A stretch of 41,336 bases of DNA, from the IMG/VR virus record IMGVR_UViG_3300028840_001625, positions 1 through 41,336 of that record; one strand, 5' to 3'. The translations under genes were made by a program, and so were the position numbers. The notes under the pieces were generated by a model. The model was not told where the DNA came from. It worked only from the letters and a program-made list of their open reading frames with translations, and did not search any database. Source of the DNA: a virus. Below, in pieces: positions 32,160 through 40,512 of the stretch (positions are counted from its first letter, which is position 1; each line of letters starts with the position of its first letter).

Positions 32160-32792
32160 TTACTTATGTAACACTTTTGATTCTTCTAATTCTTTTGTAT
32201 AAAAACAATAATGTAACATTGGATATTCTGCAATATATCTTACAGGTTCCCTATCTCCAGGTAAAGTAGGTTTCGCACAATATTTATATGGTTTATATCC
32301 TATACCTTCTACCCATTTATACGCTTTACAATGTCTTGGATTTGGATATTTCATTACGTGTCGCCCATCGTCCGTAATCATTTTATACGAAAACATCATT
32401 ATATCATCACTCGATACCATAAACTTTTTTAAGTCAATAAGAAAATCCTCGTGAAATGTTTCATCTTCGTCTGGCGACAAAATGATGTCAGGTTTTTCGT
32501 CGTCTAACTCTCGTAATAATTCCTCTCTCCAATTCCACCGATTCCACTTTATATCACTCGTAAATGTAATGAGCTTTGTTCCACTGGCTGCTTCTATACA
32601 CTGGAGCCAAATGTCGGTGTCGCCATTTACCTCGTCAAATCTCAAAACTAATATGTCTACTAACTTTTTTAGTTCGCGGATCATCCGGGGCGCCATAGGG
32701 AAATCATTTATCGCTACGATTCCTGCTACCTTTTTCTCTATCTCGTTGATTGTAAAACCTTCGTCACTAAAACCTTTTATTTTATATTTCAC
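32160..32792 (-). CDS. Glycosyltransferase-like protein
   Basis: The 210-residue protein has a GT-A-like layout: an N-terminal strand-helix region (VAGIVAINDFPMAPRMIREL, VDILVLRFDEVNGDTDIWL), then NWREELLRELDDEKPDIILS and an acidic motif SPDEDETFHEDF that fits a metal-binding DxD-like site. A late His-containing strand (YPMLHYCFYTKELEESK) follows. It might modify phage DNA or a surface sugar. It starts with GTG at 32792 overlapping the previous stop as GTGA, with GAGGAAAAG before it. Confidence 0.72.
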   Translation of the reverse strand: MKYKIKGFSDEGFTINEIEKKVAGIVAINDFPMAPRMIRELKKLVDILVLRFDEVNGDTDIWLQCIEAASGTKLITFTSDIKWNRWNWREELLRELDDEKPDIILSPDEDETFHEDFLIDLKKFMVSSDDIMMFSYKMITDDGRHVMKYPNPRHCKAYKWVEGIGYKPYKYCAKPTLPGDREPVRYIAEYPMLHYCFYTKELEESKVLHK

Positions 32793-33088
32793 TGTAACTT
32801 TTCCTCGTCAAACTCGTCAAATGTTATGATCGCTGGACAATACTGCATCTTACCATTCTTGAAATGTTTGATCCATACATCGGGTGCTTCAGAGCCTTGT
32901 CCATACAATGTAATTACATAATCTTCATGTTTCTTGGAAAATTCTCTCAAATCCTTTTCATGCTCTAACCAGATTGTCGGATCGCCGCTTAACGCATATT
33001 TGGCTTCCTTATATTCCTCACAAATCGCATCAATAATTTCTTCCGCATATGGCTCTACATCTATCGAATATAAAACAAACTCATTCAT
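32789..33088 (-). CDS. Small acidic protein of unknown function
   Basis: The 99-residue protein (start chosen at ATG 33088, MNEFVLYSIDVEPYAEEIID) has a helix (EEIIDAICEEYKEAKYALSG), then strands (YVITLYGQGSEAPDVWIKHF, PAIITFDEFDEEKLQ). GGGA stands 6 bases before it. It overlaps the end of the 264-residue gene by 8 bases. No known family. Confidence 0.7.
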   Translation of the reverse strand: MNEFVLYSIDVEPYAEEIIDAICEEYKEAKYALSGDPTIWLEHEKDLREFSKKHEDYVITLYGQGSEAPDVWIKHFKNGKMQYCPAIITFDEFDEEKLQ

Positions 33089-33875
33089 CGTCATTCCCAA
33101 AAAGTTTATCAGGATCCCATCTGTATAGGTGTCCGTCTTTCTCAGCTCCCTCTATACCCTTTTCCTTGATAATTTCGTCTAACTCGTCGCCAGTCTTTCG
33201 TATTTCTTCGCCCGTTTCGTCACGACGATCAGGATCACCGTAAAAAGAAATGTCGTCCAAAATTCCACCAACTACATCAAATACAGTCATCTTCTTGTGA
33301 CCTATAACACAATACCAATAATCAGGATCGTCAGGAGTTTTATTCGTTTGGTATCTTTCCCAATCCAACATTCTGTATTCAGTATCTATCTTAAAGGGAT
33401 AGCCTTTCATCTCATTTATTGGTGTAAATGAAAAAGAGATGCCCATATCATCCATCCAATCACCAGTTTCTTCGTCAAGTGTTTCGCCACGACCACCAAA
33501 ACCTACCCATTCCTCAACTTCTCTATATTCACCATTGATACTCTTATCCCACCATTCAGTTGACCAAGCAACTTGTAAATACTTTGTTCGGGTATGACCA
33601 TCGGGCTTATCCACAAATGGTTTCTTCCATTCGTCTACCCACTTACCCAAATCAAAATGACCAAGTTGACTGGCGAAAATCACACTAATAATTTCATGGT
33701 TGTCCATAACATGATTGAAAAAATCCTCAAATGTTATATCGTCCTCTACTCGTATTTCTTCATTGAGATATGGTATAAAACTCTCTACTTTGTTTTCAAG
33801 TTGTTCGCCATCATCCCAATCACGGTAATATATTCCATCCTTTTTGATAAGGATTCCTCTTGTAAATTCACTCAT
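33081..33875 (-). CDS. Large acidic protein of unknown function
   Basis: The 264-residue protein starts at ATG 33875 (MSEFTRGILIKKDGIYYRDW), preceded by GAGAGG. It is very acidic and Trp/Asp-rich, with a patch DDPDYWYCVIGHKKMTVFDV and an end region EGAEKDGHLYRWDPDKLFGN. Its composition resembles DNA-mimic or chaperone-type phage proteins but no motif supports that. The frame could also be an acidic virion-associated protein. Confidence 0.72.
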   Translation of the reverse strand: MSEFTRGILIKKDGIYYRDWDDGEQLENKVESFIPYLNEEIRVEDDITFEDFFNHVMDNHEIISVIFASQLGHFDLGKWVDEWKKPFVDKPDGHTRTKYLQVAWSTEWWDKSINGEYREVEEWVGFGGRGETLDEETGDWMDDMGISFSFTPINEMKGYPFKIDTEYRMLDWERYQTNKTPDDPDYWYCVIGHKKMTVFDVVGGILDDISFYGDPDRRDETGEEIRKTGDELDEIIKEKGIEGAEKDGHLYRWDPDKLFGNDDE

Positions 33876-33885
33876 AATAACCTCT

Positions 33886-35487
33886 CTATTTTTCATTTAC
33901 AGGATCACTTTGTACTGAATAATCAACATCAGGATCATCTTCCATATGACCCACATTTACACTACCACCTGCTTGAAATGGCGACCGTATAATCATTCCT
34001 TGACCCTCTTTCTTTACTTTTCTTACAGCATCCTCAAAATACGCTCGTATCTCGTCATTTGTTACGGGTGATTTCTTTTTTTCCTCTATCTCTTTCTCAA
34101 ACGCTTCTTCGTCCTTTTTCTCAGGTTCCGTCCTCATTTTATCAAAAAACTCGTTTTTGTGTTTTACCTTTTCTACCGCATCTATAATCTTTTCTTTTGG
34201 TATGTCGCCCGATTTCGCAGGCTCTTGAACTATTCGTTCTTTTGTTGGTTCATCTTGTCCTACCTTTTTCGTCGTTTCCTCTAATGCCTCAGAAAAATCT
34301 TCGTCTAAATCCTCTTGACTTTCAATGAAATGTTTAAATAACTCAGTTCCTGCTTTTAACTCTTTCTCTACCTCAACTTCATTTTCCATTTCCTCAATTT
34401 CGTCGTCTACCTCTTGAAGAAAATCCTTTTCCTCTTTTATCTTCTTTTCTATGTTGTCAAATGATTCTTCTATCGGTTTCGCAGATTCTATACCCGGTTT
34501 ATCAAAAATAATTTCATCGTCCTCGTCGTCCTCTTGTGGTATATCATAACCACCAAATTCACCTACCTCTAAACCAATGTGTTCTTGTGGTATAGGATCA
34601 AATGAACTTGTAATAGAAAAATCTCCCGGTAACGCAGGATCAATACCTACACTATATTCTTTCTCTTGTCTACCTTTCATTATCACAGAGTTATAGGCGA
34701 CAATCAAAGCAATAGCTAATGGATCAAACACAAATACAATGACCAATGTAAACCATTTCATTACATTGTCCATCGTCGTATTGAATATACGTGCCATATA
34801 AACCAAAGGCCCAACGTCTACACCGGTGTCTATCATTTCAAGTTTTTTGTCCGAAATGTCCTGTTCTACGGTAGATAATCTCACATTCGTTGTATCAAGT
34901 TGTTCGGTGTAACGTGAAATGTTGTCGTCTATTCTCGTTAATTCTTCGTCATATCTCTTGTGTGCTTGACTATTTCTCCACGCTCTATACTTTACAGAAT
35001 TAGAATCCGTCGCTGTATTGTTAGCAGCTATCTCACTGTTACGATTCTCAATGGTTGATTGTCTCTCCGCTCTCAGTGTCGCTATATCACTTTTCAATCT
35101 TTCTCGTTCATCCACTAAATTTTGTTTTCGTTGATCCAATACTTGAGCTTGACTATTGATTTTATCTAATCCTATCGTCGCCCCTTGATAACTGTTAGTC
35201 AAATAACCATAAATACCACCGGACGTTACTAACATCAATACCAATACTGCTATCGATAAATACGTCTTTAATCCCCAACCTGTTGTTTTCCAATACCTAT
35301 ACAAAAATGACGCGGTGATGATCTTGGCGAATTCCAAGGCACCCATGGCGATTGCCACGTATAACATTTCCCCTGAGTATAACATGGATAAACCCGTTAC
35401 AGAAAAGATCGCTGCAGCAGCAGCTACCAGTAACGCTGAAAATCCCAATAAGGTTGTGAATATTTTTGAGTTAGTTTTTTCGAGCAT
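33886..35487 (-). CDS. Large membrane protein with coiled coil and acidic tail
   Basis: The 533-residue protein has three N-terminal transmembrane helices (TTLLGFSALLVAAAAAIFS, LYVAIAMGALEFAKIITASF, YLSIAVLVLMLVTSGGIYGY). A coiled-coil of about 100 residues follows (QRKQNLVDERERLKSDIATL, DDNISRYTEQLDTTNVRL), then a fourth helix (WFTLVIVFVFDPLAIALIVA). The C-terminal 250 residues are acidic and unstructured, ending in a hydrophilic tail. Similar proteins in large phages are annotated only as membrane coiled-coil proteins. A membrane scaffold or superinfection role is speculative. Confidence 0.78.
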   Translation of the reverse strand: MLEKTNSKIFTTLLGFSALLVAAAAAIFSVTGLSMLYSGEMLYVAIAMGALEFAKIITASFLYRYWKTTGWGLKTYLSIAVLVLMLVTSGGIYGYLTNSYQGATIGLDKINSQAQVLDQRKQNLVDERERLKSDIATLRAERQSTIENRNSEIAANNTATDSNSVKYRAWRNSQAHKRYDEELTRIDDNISRYTEQLDTTNVRLSTVEQDISDKKLEMIDTGVDVGPLVYMARIFNTTMDNVMKWFTLVIVFVFDPLAIALIVAYNSVIMKGRQEKEYSVGIDPALPGDFSITSSFDPIPQEHIGLEVGEFGGYDIPQEDDEDDEIIFDKPGIESAKPIEESFDNIEKKIKEEKDFLQEVDDEIEEMENEVEVEKELKAGTELFKHFIESQEDLDEDFSEALEETTKKVGQDEPTKERIVQEPAKSGDIPKEKIIDAVEKVKHKNEFFDKMRTEPEKKDEEAFEKEIEEKKKSPVTNDEIRAYFEDAVRKVKKEGQGMIIRSPFQAGGSVNVGHMEDDPDVDYSVQSDPVNEK

Positions 35488-35489
35488 TT

Positions 35490-35669
35490 TTAATCTTGAT
35501 TTTCTCTATTGAGTAAAGCCAGGATTTGTCCTAACTCGTGTTGAATTTTACCGTAAGATTCATGAACCTGTTCTTTTGTTAACGCATCCTTTTCAATGGA
35601 ACGTTTTAACCCTTCTACGTTGTCGGTTAATCTTTCAATCTTTTCTACTATAATATCTTTAAATCTCAT
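35490..35669 (-). CDS. Small helical protein upstream of membrane-coil gene
   Basis: The 59-residue protein begins MRFKDIIVEKIERLTDNVEG and is a single amphipathic helix pattern (VEGLKRSIEKDALTKEQVHE). AAAGGATATGTT precedes its ATG at a wide spacing. The stop is followed two bases later by the next start, so the two genes are coupled. It stands behind a TATATTTATA-like box at 35704. Confidence 0.65.
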   Translation of the reverse strand: MRFKDIIVEKIERLTDNVEGLKRSIEKDALTKEQVHESYGKIQHELGQILALLNRENQD

Positions 35670-35703
35670 AACATATCCTTTCCGTTTACGTTTTACACAT
35701 ACT

Positions 35704-35715
35704 TATATAAATATT
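35704..35715 (-). promoter_or_regulatory. TATATTTATA-like box upstream of small helical gene
   Basis: On the minus strand the site is TTTAATATTTATATAAG, 35 bases before ATG 35669. No TTGACA or GGAACTTT is present upstream. It lies 30 bases downstream of the terminator of the Ro gene. Confidence 0.4.
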
Positions 35716-35744
35716 AAACTATTGAAAAATCAAATAGTTCCACA

Positions 35745-35780
35745 AAATAAAAAACCCGCCCTACACAAATGGGGCGGGTC
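35745..35780 (-). terminator. Intrinsic terminator of the Ro operon
   Basis: On the minus strand ACCCGCCC pairs with GGGCGGGT around a 10-base loop, followed by six T. It lies 54 bases after the Ro stop codon. Before it, CCAGA...TCTGG forms a further helix of the 3' untranslated region. Confidence 0.9.
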
Positions 35781-35833
35781 TCGGCTAAGTTCATAGCTCT
35801 CCCAGAGTCCTCCAGTCTCCCGGCTGTTCTGGA

Positions 35834-37477
35834 TTAGAATTTATCCATAATAAAGTCACTCATTATAGATGGCGCGTTTGTGTCGAAACCAACAACGTCG
35901 AGTGAGCTTCTATCCTTTGGATCAGCAATAGTGAAACCATTCGATGCCATACCAACTACAACTAACTTGACATCGTGACCCACTTTATGACGATAACGAT
36001 CCATTGCTTCGCTTGGTTGGATATTTCCTGCCCAAGTTTCATTATCGGTATATACAAAAATCGCGTCAAAATCCTTGTTCATACCAGCGGCCCACAATGC
36101 TGGTAAAGCACAATCAGTTCCACCAAAATCTAACCTGCTAACGTAATTATCCACATCATTCAAACTCATTCTATCGTGTAACTTCAATTCCGTTACATTA
36201 GTTAACGCTTGACCAGAACCATACCAACCACCACCGGTAAATCCAATAATACCCCAGTTCTTTTCAGCTTTCATCGTTACCATAGCCATTGCGGACGATG
36301 CGGAACGACAACTGATAAATGGAGCGTTTTGAATACCACTACCCATAGAACCAGATACATCCAAAGCAATCAAGATTCTCTTACCCGTAGACTCAATGTT
36401 CTTGAATGCTTTGTAAAATCCTGCGTCCAAAGCGGAAACGATTTGTGGTACAACGTTCCAAGTATTAGACCCACGAAAACCACGTCCTGCTTCATAGGTT
36501 TTCAAAGCCATTAATAATTGAATAGGATGTACACGTGCTTTCTTTAACGCTTCATCATTAGTGATCTTGTCAACCACTAAGTTGATTTCGTCAAAGTTAC
36601 CACTTTCCAAGATACCAACTTTGGATAAGTTACCTAAATTACGAATTAACGCAGTCATAGGCATTGTTGGTAACAACGCTTCGTATACTTTCTTTCCTAA
36701 GAATTGTGTAGGAATAGCTTCCCGTGGCAAGTTATATTCCTTAATCAAGTTCACAATTTCCTTTTCATTTTCGGCTTTCTTTGCTAACTCAAAACCATAA
36801 ATCATTGGAATTTTCCTATACTTCTCAATGTCGCCATTGATTCCTTGAGTAATCCAATGGAATACCTTGTTCATATCTTCATTGACGGCTTGTGCATGAG
36901 ACTTACGTAAAATGTCACGGTGACTCCACCCGTCACGAGATTGATACTTGACTACTTGATACGCCAACTTGTTGATGTCCTTGTCGGTGTACCACTTGGC
37001 GAATGCCTTACGTAATCCACGACCCCAACCACGCATCGAGTTTACGAACTCTGTGAAATGGAATAAATGAGTACCAATACGTGCTACTTTACTCAAGTTG
37101 TCCAAAGCGTACTTCTTAGCTTCGTCAGTTCCATAGGAAGCAACCATCGCTAATACGAATAACGCTGGATCATTATTAGGTGCACGACCCTCTAAAGAAA
37201 TCTCAACTACACGATTTACAACTTCAATGCCATCTTCCTTGATTAACTTTTCAATGTTCTTAGCATTCTTCTTAGTTAACTTTTGCGCGGATGCGTAATA
37301 AGTTGGTTGATCGCTACCCAATACTAAGAAACGATTTAACTTATCCCACTTGTCCAACTTAAATGAGACGCCACCGCCATAATTCTTAGCCATATCTTTC
37401 TTACGACCCTTGATTTTTTGGTTTTGTGGAGTTGCTACCTTAGTAGACTTGTTTAAAGTTTTGGTATAATTTTGCAT
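35834..37477 (-). CDS. rsr: Ro60 (TROVE) RNA-binding protein with vWA domain
   Basis: The 547-residue protein has the Ro architecture. A HEAT-like TROVE ring runs from about residue 40 to 360 (FLVLGSDQPTYYASAQKLTK, VVNRVVEISLEGRAPNNDPA, GWSHRDILRKSHA). A C-terminal von Willebrand A domain follows with a MIDAS motif LDVSGSMG, a Thr/Ser site (DFGGTDCALPAL) and FVYTDNETW. Ro binds the ends of misfolded or trimmed RNAs through the ring and binds Y RNAs on its outer surface; bacterial Ro (Rsr) works with nucleases in RNA decay and repair. ATG 37477 has AGGAGGG 7 bases upstream; the ATG at 37531 lies in the terminator and is rejected. It is preceded by non-coding RNA genes. Confidence 0.93.
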   Translation of the reverse strand: MQNYTKTLNKSTKVATPQNQKIKGRKKDMAKNYGGGVSFKLDKWDKLNRFLVLGSDQPTYYASAQKLTKKNAKNIEKLIKEDGIEVVNRVVEISLEGRAPNNDPALFVLAMVASYGTDEAKKYALDNLSKVARIGTHLFHFTEFVNSMRGWGRGLRKAFAKWYTDKDINKLAYQVVKYQSRDGWSHRDILRKSHAQAVNEDMNKVFHWITQGINGDIEKYRKIPMIYGFELAKKAENEKEIVNLIKEYNLPREAIPTQFLGKKVYEALLPTMPMTALIRNLGNLSKVGILESGNFDEINLVVDKITNDEALKKARVHPIQLLMALKTYEAGRGFRGSNTWNVVPQIVSALDAGFYKAFKNIESTGKRILIALDVSGSMGSGIQNAPFISCRSASSAMAMVTMKAEKNWGIIGFTGGGWYGSGQALTNVTELKLHDRMSLNDVDNYVSRLDFGGTDCALPALWAAGMNKDFDAIFVYTDNETWAGNIQPSEAMDRYRHKVGHDVKLVVVGMASNGFTIADPKDRSSLDVVGFDTNAPSIMSDFIMDKF

Positions 37478-37521
37478 GATTCGACCCTCCTGTTTAAAGG
37501 TAAATGTTATATAAACTAAAA

Positions 37522-37546
37522 AACCCGACAAGATATTTGTCGGGTT
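37522..37546 (-). terminator. Terminator (possible attenuator) just before Ro gene
   Basis: On the minus strand ACCCGACAA pairs with TTGTCGGGT around a 5-base loop and is followed by six T, 30 bases before the Ro ribosome site. An upstream segment AAGATATTT (37568-37560) is the exact complement of the loop region AAATATCTT (37538-37530), so an alternative fold exists. The pairing supports conditional termination, which is an inference. Confidence 0.8.
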
Positions 37547-37699
37547 ACTATTGTAAACAAAATATCTTGGATAAAAAGTTGTTGATGTTATTTTTACGTG
37601 TGATCGCGATAATCATCAACTACGACCCAAATTATGTCTGAGATTGTAGGTTTTACAATCTCGTTACTGTTTGTACACATGGTACATCAGCTAAAATAT
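37547..37699 (-). ncRNA. Structured leader of the Ro transcript
   Basis: The stretch has no reading frame but contains strong helices on the minus strand. A perfect 9-pair hairpin GAGATTGTA-AAACC-TACAATCTC lies at 37640-37662. GTTGATG...CATCAAC closes a larger loop. The AAGATATTT segment is complementary to the terminator loop. It could be a regulatory leader or a separate RNA that ends at the terminator. Confidence 0.55.
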
Positions 37700-38040
37700 A
37701 AAAAATTGGCGGGATTCGCATCTACCCGCAAGCGTTCATTCAGACTTGAATTATTCGAGCATGTCGGTTAACAACCGTCGTTATTAACCTTATGACAGGA
37801 AGAACCTATCTATTTATCTTCCAACGTCCACTAGCAGTAGCTCTATTGCCAATTATAATGGGGATTTTAGCAGACGAACCATTGATATGTTTTTTTCAAC
37901 CCCAAGAGTTGATCCCACTCCCATATCGACAGTCTCTTATTCTCACTGAACTCGCAACCGACTCCCAGAACTTTTCAGTCTGGGCTATCGTACCTTACTC
38001 ACCTGCATGAGTTATTCAGTCACAAAATTTTCAAAGATCA
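37700..38040 (-). ncRNA. Structured non-coding RNA next to Ro, Y-RNA candidate
   Basis: There is no coding frame on the minus strand. The RNA shows CCCAGA-CT-GAAA-AG-T-TCTGGG with a GNRA loop (37964-37984), ACTCA/TGAGT near 38003, and GGGAT/ATCCC closing a CAAC/GTTG hairpin (37861-37916). A 10-pair stem GGTTAATAAC-GACG-GTTGTTAACC lies at 37766-37789; its internal pair is G-U on this strand but a mismatch on the other. A T-arm-like hairpin GCGGG...GCGAATCCCGC followed by T6 (37700-37729) ends it. Bacterial Y RNAs are encoded beside rsr and carry a Ro-binding stem plus a tRNA-like module, so this is a candidate, not a proven Y RNA. Confidence 0.6.
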
Positions 38041-38135
38041 AAATAAAATGATGGATAAAGGTGGCTAACGAGATTGACGCGCGTCACGTCCTGCGTTTTT
38101 TTCGATTAAAAGATAACGTTAAACCGACGACCCAT

Positions 38136-38160
38136 CAAGTCCTGTATCAATCAGGACTTG
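38136..38160 (-). repeat. Strong hairpin after initiator tRNA
   Basis: On the minus strand CAAGTCCTG and CAGGACTTG form a perfect 9-pair hairpin with a 7-base loop, 6 bases after the tRNA 3' end. No T run follows, so it is more likely an RNA-processing or stabilising element than a terminator. Confidence 0.7.
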
Positions 38161-38165
38161 TTTAG

Positions 38166-38239
<74 letters not shown>

Positions 38240-38260
38240 ATACAATATGTTATATATACT

Positions 38261-38293
38261 TATATACTATTCAACTAAATAAAAGTTCCATTT
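38261..38293 (-). promoter_or_regulatory. GGAACTTT-type promoter for initiator tRNA and Ro RNA locus
   Basis: On the minus strand AAAAATGGAACTTT, 15 bases, TATATA. The start of transcription would be near 38253, about 14 bases before the tRNA 5' end. Same block as at 11072 and 38620. Confidence 0.7.
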
Positions 38294-38299
38294 TTCTCA

Positions 38300-38612
38300 A
38301 AAAAAAATTTAGGATAAGGAACGACCAGAGAGAGTTGATTTTTCCGTGAAACTATCACGTCTTTTTAACGTTGTTGTTAAAGACTCTCAACGGGGCTTCT
38401 TAAACTTGCTCCCACACAAGAAACTCTAAGACCGCGAAAACTTTCTTCGGTTAAGATTTTACGACGCGGCTAGCAGATCGAGTTTACAATCTACCTTTCA
38501 TCCTTTTAGAATTATCTGTAAGGTAACTCTGCATCAACGACCCTAAAAGTTGAGAAAAATTTTCAAAGAACTATTTGTACTACCATATATAAGTATATAC
38601 AAATTTTCGAAA
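38300..38612 (-). ncRNA. Structured non-coding RNA with long-range closing stem
   Basis: The region has its own GGAACTTT promoter and no reading frame. An 8-pair stem TTTAGGGT/ATCCTAAA (38540-38547 with 38308-38315, one G-U) closes about 225 bases, and a run of nine T follows at the 3' end. Inside are GCAGA/TCTGC, TTTAAC/GTTAAA, GTGA/TCAC and an extended CGAAGAAAGTTTTCG helix. Near its start it carries TCTTTGAAAATTTT, also found at the start of the RNA at 37700-38040. No known RNA family was recognised. Confidence 0.6.
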
Positions 38613-38619
38613 CGTATCT

Positions 38620-38653
38620 ATTATACTACTTTTTGTGAAAAAAAGTTCCATTT
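38620..38653 (-). promoter_or_regulatory. GGAACTTT-type promoter for structured RNA
   Basis: On the minus strand AAAAAATGGAACTTT, 16 bases, TATAAT (38625-38620). It lies directly after the stop of the first GFVSNSS gene and before the structured RNA. A TATA-like box at 38584-38599 may be an additional element. Confidence 0.7.
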
Positions 38654-38676
38654 TTTGAAACTTTTTTTATTTTTTA

Positions 38677-39030
38677 TCATCCGTCTCGCCATGCTTCAGA
38701 ATAAGTAGAAAATTCAAGATCATCACCGAACTTTTCCTTGAGTTTCTTTTCTACTCTCGCCTTAAATTCGGCTCCAGTTTCATCGTCTTTAACTTGATCC
38801 CACGACACACCAATATAACAACCATAATCTCCGTCATAAGGCCATAGACATTCCATATCAAGTTCTTTTCCTAATTCATATCCAATTTCCCATACATCAG
38901 TATCATCGTCGTCGTTTTCAACTTCCATATTTAAAGCCTCACGAAATTCATCTTCCGATTCAAAACAAATTCCATAAATCAAGAATGAAGATGTGGAACT
39001 ATTACTTACAAACCCATTTCTTACTTTCAT
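38677..39030 (-). CDS. GFVSNSS-family protein 1
   Basis: The 117-residue protein begins MKVRNGFVSNSSTSSFLIYG. The first 16 residues are shared with five neighbours, and the rest differs. The body is acidic (Asp/Glu-rich, ENDDDDTDVWEIGYELGKEL) with aromatic residues. A short 'GFVSNSSSSSF' start is found in various phage and bacterial proteins of unknown role. It is the last of the six complete array genes. GAAAGGAAAAC precedes its ATG. Confidence 0.82.
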   Translation of the reverse strand: MKVRNGFVSNSSTSSFLIYGICFESEDEFREALNMEVENDDDDTDVWEIGYELGKELDMECLWPYDGDYGCYIGVSWDQVKDDETGAEFKARVEKKLKEKFGDDLEFSTYSEAWRDG

Positions 39031-39043
39031 ATTGTTTTCCTTT

Positions 39044-39421
39044 CTAACAATCTACTTCTACTTCAGCAACATTTTTAGGAAGTTTATCTTTAGCAGAATA
39101 CCAAAGTTCACCTGGCCAGATTCCATCTACATTATCATATCCATATTTTTCTTCAAATTCTTCCTCAGACAAATCTTCATCTTCAGGTAATAATGTCACA
39201 GAAAAATCTTCATAAAAACACCAATTACCTGTCATTCCACTAAAAATAACTACATCAAAATCACCAATTTTTTCTTCCTTTCGTCCTAAATAACTATTAT
39301 CAATGACTTGTTTCTCATAAACATCTAAATTGTCTCGCCATTCTTTTTCTTGTTCAGGTGTCATTACAATAGTAAAACTTGAACTTGAACTGTTTGATAC
39401 AAAACCACTACGTATTTTCAT
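39044..39421 (-). CDS. GFVSNSS-family protein 2
   Basis: The 125-residue protein begins MKIRSGFVSNSSSSSFTIVM and continues with a Glu-rich region (TPEQEKEWRDNLDVYEKQVI) and an acidic block (LLPEDEDLSEEEFEEKYGYD). Only the N-terminal motif is similar to neighbours. AGGAGG before ATG 39421 is the strongest ribosome site of the array. Function unknown. Confidence 0.82.
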   Translation of the reverse strand: MKIRSGFVSNSSSSSFTIVMTPEQEKEWRDNLDVYEKQVIDNSYLGRKEEKIGDFDVVIFSGMTGNWCFYEDFSVTLLPEDEDLSEEEFEEKYGYDNVDGIWPGELWYSAKDKLPKNVAEVEVDC

Positions 39422-39435
39422 AACCTTTCCTCCTG

Positions 39436-40035
39436 TTAATGTCTACTTACTTTTATATGATATACCCTACGAAACAATGTACCATGTTCCATAGCAGCAA
39501 ATAATGAACTATCGTTATCACTATATTCAAATGTATAGAATACGGCGTCAGGATTCTTTTCCTTGAATCTCTCTAAAATAGCTTTCGCTCGTTTGTCACT
39601 TTCTTCCTCACGAGCTTTCCAACATTTTTCATATAACTCTCTACCCTTGTCCGTTGTATATCCACCATTTTCTAAGGCTTCCCTTTCCATTTCTTTATAT
39701 TTTTCGTCTCGTTTGTCGCCACGATATACATCAACATGACCAGGTAATTCTTCATATCCATCAAACCAACCATCCCTGATACAATCCAACATTTGTTCAT
39801 CAGTCGTCTCACCATCTTGTTCTTCAATGTCGGCCCATACGATTTGAGCTACTTGATCAACAGGCCAAAATGTGTCCTTGTCGTCCATTCCATATACAAA
39901 AGGATTTGGATAATCGTTTTGACCAGGTGAAAACAAAATCTCTTTTACATCGTTAATGTTTTTTGGTTTACGCGGAAACGCTACCAAAAATGAACTTGAA
40001 CTTGAATTACTTACAAAACCATTTCTAATCTTCAT
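39436..40035 (-). CDS. GFVSNSS-family protein 3
   Basis: At 199 residues this is the longest array member. It begins MKIRNGFVSNSSSSSFLVAF, then carries a distinct body with PRKPKNINDVKEILFSPGQN, DCIRDGWFDGYEELPGHVDV and a long helix ERKYKEMEREALENGGY-like segment. The last part FYTFEYSDNDSSLFAAMEHG looks folded. Body does not resemble any other member. Confidence 0.82.
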   Translation of the reverse strand: MKIRNGFVSNSSSSSFLVAFPRKPKNINDVKEILFSPGQNDYPNPFVYGMDDKDTFWPVDQVAQIVWADIEEQDGETTDEQMLDCIRDGWFDGYEELPGHVDVYRGDKRDEKYKEMEREALENGGYTTDKGRELYEKCWKAREEESDKRAKAILERFKEKNPDAVFYTFEYSDNDSSLFAAMEHGTLFRRVYHIKVSRH

Positions 40036-40510
40036 AACGATAACTACCTCTCTCTAAAAATTTATCAATATTGACTTCCCATGAACCTTTTTGATCCTTT
40101 ACTTCGGCTAAATCCTTATACATCATATATTCCATACCAAAATTTCTGGCGATAAAAACATAATCGTTTCCTTTGTCATATTGTATATAATAATGATCGT
40201 AATGACATAACGCCTTAAATGGAATATGATTTTTCAATAAAAACTCTATTACTTCCCACTCATTACATTCAATCGTATATCCATAAGCAGAAACTAACTC
40301 GCCTCTCAATTCCTCAAATTGATCTTGATAACTTACTTGATCTGGGTAATGAGCCATTGTTTTCCAAAATCCAAATCGTTCTAATTGTTCCATTTTCTTT
40401 TTTGATATAAAAGTCTTTTCACATTTACCTTGAAAATCAAATTGATCCCTAAAATGAACTATAAAAGAACTTGAACTACTATTTGATACAAAACCATTTC
40501 TTACTTTCAT
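40025..40510 (-). CDS. GFVSNSS-family protein 4
   Basis: I start at ATG 40510 (MKVRNGFVSNSSSSSFIVHF), the position conserved in the family, although ATG 40522 is in frame. The 161-residue body has FDFQGKCEKTFISKKKMEQL and a beta-rich middle (CHYDHYYIQYDKGNDYVFIA). It overlaps the next gene by 11 bases. Function unknown. Confidence 0.8.
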   Translation of the reverse strand: MKVRNGFVSNSSSSSFIVHFRDQFDFQGKCEKTFISKKKMEQLERFGFWKTMAHYPDQVSYQDQFEELRGELVSAYGYTIECNEWEVIEFLLKNHIPFKALCHYDHYYIQYDKGNDYVFIARNFGMEYMMYKDLAEVKDQKGSWEVNIDKFLERGSYRYED

Positions 40511-40512
40511 TG

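Noticed and set aside
37477-37531. Ro start at 37531
   Set aside because: That start sits in the terminator hairpin and has no ribosome site; ATG 37477 has AGGAGGG at ideal spacing.
37792-38010. Plus-strand 72-residue frame inside the structured RNA region
   Set aside because: No ribosome site, opposite direction to all genes, and the DNA shows paired helices better explained by a minus-strand RNA.
37700-38040. RNase P RNA or group I intron
   Set aside because: I do not see the conserved RNase P blocks (GAGGAAAGTCC-like) or the intron core pairings; Ro proximity makes a Y-type RNA a better guess.
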